A DNA stretch of 64,000 bases, from contig NZ_ASXG01000196.1 in the NCBI RefSeq assembly GCF_000411975.1, forward strand, positions 124,001 to 188,000. Reading direction: 5' to 3'. How positions within the stretch are numbered: position 1 is the stretch's first letter; each line of letters opens with the position of its first letter. The notes under the pieces were generated by a model, which saw only the letters and a list, made by a program, of their open reading frames with translations, had not been told where the DNA came from and searched no databases. This document shows, in pieces, positions 60,495 through 64,000 of this stretch. The stretch is from Amycolatopsis orientalis DSM 43388 (lineage in GTDB: Bacteria; Actinomycetota; Actinomycetes; Mycobacteriales; Pseudonocardiaceae). The position numbers and the translations under genes are program-made.

Positions 60495-61220
60495 ATGGCG
60501 GACACCCAGCGGCCGGCTCGGATCGGGATGATCGTGCCGTCGTCGAACACGTGCCTGGAACCGATGAGCTACCGGATCCTCGGCGAGCGCGACGACGTCA
60601 CGATCCACTCGACGCGCATCCCGGTGACCCGCATCGCGCTCGACGCGGGCTCGGACAAGCAGTTCGACGTCGAGGGCATGCGCCGCGCGGCGGAACTGCT
60701 GGCGACGGCGGACGTCGACGTCATCGCGTGGAACGGCACGTCCGGCTCGTGGCTCGGCCCGGGCCACGACCGCGAGATCGCCGACGAGATCACCGCGGCC
60801 ACCGGCGTGCCCGCGACCACGTCGACGCTGGCCTACCTCGACGCGTTCCGCGCGTTCGGCACGCGCACGATCGGCCTCGTGACGCCCTACACCGAGGACG
60901 TCAACCTCCAGGTGATCCAGCGATACGCCGAGGAGGGCATCCGCGTCGCCGGCCACCAGGCGCTCGGACTGAGCGACAACGAATCGTTCGCCCGCGTCCG
61001 GCCGGACGAACTGCTGCCGGGCTCGCTCAGACTGGCCGCGGACCGTCCGGACGCACTGGTGTTCTTGTGCACCAACTTGTACGGGGCACCGGTCGTCGAG
61101 GACCTGGAATCCCGCACCGGCGTCGCGGCGCTCGACTCAGTCGCGGTGACGCTGTGGCGGTGCCTGCAGCTCGTCGGAGCCCCGTTGCTCGCGCCCCGGT
61201 GGGGCAAGCTGCTTTCCTGA
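60495..61220 (+). CDS. Maleate isomerase/arylmalonate decarboxylase-like protein
   Basis: 241 residues, RIGMIVPSSNTCLEPMSYRIL at the start as in maleate isomerases. The first catalytic cysteine site is Gly81 (AWNGTSGSW); the second is kept, Cys192 (FLCTNLYG). Gly first and Cys second is the pattern of arylmalonate decarboxylase (Gly74/Cys188), so decarboxylation of a malonate is possible instead of isomerisation. Last gene of the cluster, two bases after the hydantoinase. Confidence 0.78.
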   Translation: MADTQRPARIGMIVPSSNTCLEPMSYRILGERDDVTIHSTRIPVTRIALDAGSDKQFDVEGMRRAAELLATADVDVIAWNGTSGSWLGPGHDREIADEITAATGVPATTSTLAYLDAFRAFGTRTIGLVTPYTEDVNLQVIQRYAEEGIRVAGHQALGLSDNESFARVRPDELLPGSLRLAADRPDALVFLCTNLYGAPVVEDLESRTGVAALDSVAVTLWRCLQLVGAPLLAPRWGKLLS

Positions 61221-61227
61221 CATTTCC

Positions 61228-61253
61228 CCGGGCCGGTCCCTCGACCGGCCCGG
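61228..61253 (+). terminator. Hairpin terminator ending the hydantoinase cluster
   Basis: Perfect 11-base stem CCGGGCCGGTC/GACCGGCCCGG with a four-base loop, eight bases after the stop at 61220. Confidence 0.85.
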
Positions 61254-61531
61254 CAGGGAATGCGAGCGGACGGAACGCGGTGCATCGTGTTTAGCTGGGA
61301 TCACCAGCGTTGGCGGCGTTGTTGGCGAGCAGCCGCACCGTTCCCCGGGTAGCCCCGATGCGAGGTGGTGTTGCCTCGCTCCTGCGTTCCGGTGCGGAGC
61401 TATCGAACCGGACCGCACGATCGCGGGTTGGCTCTGGCGACGCGATCGAGGTGGACCTGTCGCCGGCCACGCAGTGGTTCTCGCCGTTGATCCAAACCGG
61501 CATGGGCCGTCGCGCATGTTTTGATGTGTCG
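61254..61531. other. Upstream region of the PucR-type gene
   Basis: No gene supported. The plus-strand frame is open back to 61310 but the residues before 61502 do not look like a PucR N-terminus, and a minus-strand frame (61291-61602) has no match. Confidence 0.4.
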
Positions 61532-62674
61532 ATGAGCGAGTCGGAAGGGCAGGCCGAACGCGGCGCGCTGTGCGGGGTGTTGCGAGAGCGGTTGGAGGAC
61601 ATCGCGGACGAGCTGACCGAGCGGATCCGGGGCGAGATCCCGTCGTATGCGCAGCTGCCGCGCGCGGAGCATCGACGGACCGTGCGGGATACGGCGGAGA
61701 CGTTGCTGGCCAGTCTCGCGGTCGGTGCCGAGCCGACGGCCGCTCAGTTGCGCGCGGTGCAGCAGGCTTCGCGGCGGAGGGCTTATTACGGGTTGCCGGT
61801 CTACGACGTGGTGGCTGCGTTTCATGTCGTCGCGCGCGAGTTGTGGGACCGGCTGCGCGAGGTCGCGGGTGCGGCCGAGGAGGTCCTGATCGAATTGGTC
61901 GGTCCGATCTGGTTGTGGATCCAGTCGATGTGCAGTGTCGTCGTCGACGCCTACGTGGCGGAGGCAGGCGCCCGGCACGGCTACGAGGTCGGATTGCGCC
62001 AGCGGCTGCTCGAGCTCCTGCGCGGCGGGGGCGCGACCGGGCCGCAGGCGAGCGATGTCGCGCGCGAGCTGGGCTTCGATCCTGCGGCATCGTTCCAGGC
62101 GTTCTGCGCGCCGGCGGAGGAGTGGTCGCAGGGTCAGCTCGACCCGCTCCAGCGCGGAGCGCGACAGCTTCCCGGAGTCGTCCACTGTGGTCTGCACGGG
62201 GCGCTCATGATCGTGTTGGCGCAAGGGATCGAGGCCGAGCGGGTGCTCGCGCGTCTCGAGCGGCTCGCCGGGCCGGACGCTCGGCTCGGGGTCGGCCTGG
62301 TGCGGGACGGGTTGGTCGGTGCCGAGATGAGCATCGCCGATGCGGACCAGGCGCTGGCCTTCGGGACCGGCGGCGTGGTCCGGTTCGAGGACGTATGGCT
62401 GCCGGCCAGCCTGACCGGCAGCCAAGACCGGCTGGTGCCGCTGTTCGCGCGGGCTCGTGAGGTCGCGCGGGACAATCCGAGCCTCGCCGAGGCGGTGCTC
62501 GCGTTCTGCCGGCACGGGTTCACCCTTGCCGGCGCCGCGGCGGAGCTGCACGTCCATGCCAACACGGTGGGGTATCGGCTGGCGCGGTGGCAGGAGCTGT
62601 CCGGATTGGACCCGCGGAGTTTTCCCGGTCTGGTGCGGTCTGTGCTGAGCCTGGATCTGCAGGCCGAGCTGTAG
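61532..62674 (+). CDS. PucR/CdaR-type transcriptional regulator
   Basis: About 380 residues. A helical N-terminal sensor (RsbR-like four-helix block) precedes a degenerate GGDEF-like middle, and the C-terminal PucR HTH is clear: FTLAGAAAELHVHANTVGYRLARW (parts). ATG at 61532 chosen; GTG 61526 and ATG 61502 are in frame. Such regulators often activate an adjoining P450 gene, 84 bases away here. Confidence 0.87.
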   Translation: MSESEGQAERGALCGVLRERLEDIADELTERIRGEIPSYAQLPRAEHRRTVRDTAETLLASLAVGAEPTAAQLRAVQQASRRRAYYGLPVYDVVAAFHVVARELWDRLREVAGAAEEVLIELVGPIWLWIQSMCSVVVDAYVAEAGARHGYEVGLRQRLLELLRGGGATGPQASDVARELGFDPAASFQAFCAPAEEWSQGQLDPLQRGARQLPGVVHCGLHGALMIVLAQGIEAERVLARLERLAGPDARLGVGLVRDGLVGAEMSIADADQALAFGTGGVVRFEDVWLPASLTGSQDRLVPLFARAREVARDNPSLAEAVLAFCRHGFTLAGAAAELHVHANTVGYRLARWQELSGLDPRSFPGLVRSVLSLDLQAEL

Positions 62675-62758
62675 GCGTGTGGATTCCCCAGGATCGACCG
62701 GCCCGATTCTGGGATTTGCCCGATGCCGCTCCACCGCGGGGATTCCTACGCTCCGAAG

Positions 62759-63970
62759 ATGACCCGAGCGGCGATCTTCGATCCGACGGACCCGGCCTTC
62801 CTGCGCGACCGGTACCCGGTCTACCGGCGGTTGCGCGACGAAGCGCCGGTGCTACGCACCGAGCTGGGCGGACGACCGTGCGTGATCCTGACCCGGTACG
62901 CCGACGTCGACCGCCTGCTGCGCGACGAACGGGCGCGCGTGCGCTCGGACGAGGGAGTGCCGGAACATCTCGGCACCGGCCCGGCGGCGGCCTTCTACCG
63001 CAACTCGCTGCCCTGCTTGGATCCGCCTGAGCACACCCGGTTGCGGAAGCTGATCGCGCCTGCGTTCACGCCGCGCACCGTGCACGCGATGCGGTCGTGG
63101 CTCACCGAGCTCGTGGATGCGCAACTCGCCGAGCTGGCGGGCAGGGGAGAGGTCGACTTCGTCGCCGACGTCGCGGCGGTGCTTCCCGCGAGGATCGCTT
63201 GCCGGTTGCTGCACGCTCCCGACTCGGATGCCGGGGAACTGCTGCGGCACGTCCCGGCGCTGAACGCGGTGCTGGGACAGGGCGGGCTCACCCCGGAGGC
63301 CAGGACAGCCGCCGACGAGGCCGCTCGGTTCTACTTCGACTATTTCACCGATGTCGTCGGAACTCTGCGCGGCACGCTTCCGGAGGACGATCTGGTCGGT
63401 GCGTTGGTCGCGGCCGCGGACAGCGACGGGGGCCTCGGCCACGCCGCCGTGGTCACCGCGCTGACCGGCTTGCTGATGGCGAGCTACCACACCACCCGCG
63501 TGGCCCTCGCCGCCGCGGTCTTCGCGCTCCTGGAGCACCCTGGGCAATTGGCTGCCCTTCGCGCGGATCCGGGTCTTGCGACGAATGCGTGGGACGAGAC
63601 GCTCCGGTACGACGCGCCGATCCACTTCCTGTGGCGCGACCTGGCCATCCCGCTGACTTTCGCGGGGGAGCGGCTGGAGGCGGGCACGCACGTGGTGCTG
63701 GGCCTCGCGGCCGCGAACCGGGACGAGCGCAGGTTCGCCGATCCGGACCGGTTCGATCTCGCGCGTGCCGATCGGCGCCACCTCGCGTTCGCCGCCGGCG
63801 CCCATTACTGTCCCGGCGCGCCCTTGTCGCGCTTGGAAGGCGAGATCTTCTTGCCGCGCTTCTTCGCGCGCTTCCCCGACGCCCAGGTGACCCGGCAGCC
63901 CGAACGGCAGCTGGATCTGACGTTCGCGGAACTCCGCTCGCTGCACCTGGATCTGGGGCGTGCGGCATGA
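62759..63970 (+). CDS. Cytochrome P450 with altered I-helix
   Basis: 403 residues. ExxR at 280-283 (ETLR) and heme site FAAGAHYCPG with Cys351 are complete. The I-helix, normally A-G-x-E/D-T-T, reads ASYHTT (241-246): Gly to Ser and the proton-relay acid to His244. Substrate unknown. Stop overlaps the ferredoxin start (ATGA), so electrons come from that ferredoxin. Confidence 0.9.
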   Translation: MTRAAIFDPTDPAFLRDRYPVYRRLRDEAPVLRTELGGRPCVILTRYADVDRLLRDERARVRSDEGVPEHLGTGPAAAFYRNSLPCLDPPEHTRLRKLIAPAFTPRTVHAMRSWLTELVDAQLAELAGRGEVDFVADVAAVLPARIACRLLHAPDSDAGELLRHVPALNAVLGQGGLTPEARTAADEAARFYFDYFTDVVGTLRGTLPEDDLVGALVAAADSDGGLGHAAVVTALTGLLMASYHTTRVALAAAVFALLEHPGQLAALRADPGLATNAWDETLRYDAPIHFLWRDLAIPLTFAGERLEAGTHVVLGLAAANRDERRFADPDRFDLARADRRHLAFAAGAHYCPGAPLSRLEGEIFLPRFFARFPDAQVTRQPERQLDLTFAELRSLHLDLGRAA

Positions 63971-64000
63971 ACGTGAGCGTCGACCGGACCGTGTGCTGCG
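63967..64000 (+). CDS. Ferredoxin, start only (cut by window edge)
   Basis: ATG in the P450 stop; the eleven residues visible (MNVSVDRTVCC) match the beginning of the small 3Fe-4S ferredoxins that serve actinomycete P450s (M-x-V-x-V-D-R-x-x-C). Confidence 0.65.
   Translation, partial: MNVSVDRTVCC

Noticed and set aside
61291..61602. Minus-strand 103-residue frame upstream of the PucR gene
   Set aside because: No ribosome site, no family, overlaps the regulator start.
1..64000. tRNA, rRNA, CRISPR arrays, insertion sequences, origins
   Set aside because: No cloverleaf, rRNA block, regular spacer array, intact transposase or DnaA-box cluster seen by eye on either strand.

Overview
The window is high-GC DNA with strong codon bias, many GTG starts and ATGA/GTGA stop-start overlaps. 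Gene content (TetR, LuxR, IclR, PucR and ROK regulators, Dpp-type and sugar ABC importers, type VII secretion substrates, cytochrome P450 with ferredoxin) points to an actinomycete, most plausibly Pseudonocardiaceae such as Amycolatopsis. I see no tRNA, rRNA, CRISPR array or intact transposon. Almost everything is accessory catabolism with local regulators.

Layout. 0-5.4 kb: the end of a sugar ABC importer, then a convergent pair of sugar-acid dehydrogenases and a LysR gene. 5.6-13.1 kb: a long operon that begins with the 5-oxoprolinase genes pxpABC and continues with a symporter, SDR, aminotransferase, idonate-type dehydrogenase and HMG/CHA-type aldolase; it looks like a full route for a lactam-derived compound. 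13.3-16.4 kb: LuxR regulator, amidase, serine hydrolase. 16.3-25.0 kb: IclR gene divergent from a five-gene Dpp-type importer, a ROK protein that has lost its kinase residues, a creatininase-family hydrolase and an enolase-superfamily enzyme.

25.3-30.4 kb is a toxin/immunity and type VII secretion zone: a colicin D-type immunity gene, a SitI3-like gene behind a short toxin-like tail, a TetR/SDR pair with three matching operators, and an EspC-like/WXG-DUF4474 gene pair. 30.7-32.7 kb: aldo-keto reductase and XRE regulator. 33.1-35.5 kb: a Zur-type box in front of a COG0523 GTPase operon.

35.7-46.5 kb: two divergent operons. One encodes an alpha/beta hydrolase, a small protein, a VOC enzyme and a maleate isomerase. 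The other encodes HyuA, HyuB with an extra cysteine-rich tail, an aryl-AMP ligase and an aryl-CoA hydroxylase-like flavoprotein. Together they suggest an aromatic pathway that combines ATP-dependent carboxylation or lactam opening, CoA activation, ring hydroxylation and a maleate outlet. A TetR gene and a truncated dehydrogenase follow.

47.7-53.1 kb: choline/betaine genes (betA, APC permease, betB, divergent betI-like) with a perfect operator. 53.6-55.5 kb: a decayed serine recombinase, then a colicin D-type tRNase domain coupled to its immunity gene; this lies in a second copy of the 25.3-25.7 kb repeat. 56.0-61.2 kb: a GntR-controlled transporter/hydantoinase/racemase cluster whose Asp/Glu-racemase-fold members have altered catalytic cysteines. 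61.5-64.0 kb: PucR regulator, P450 and the start of a ferredoxin.
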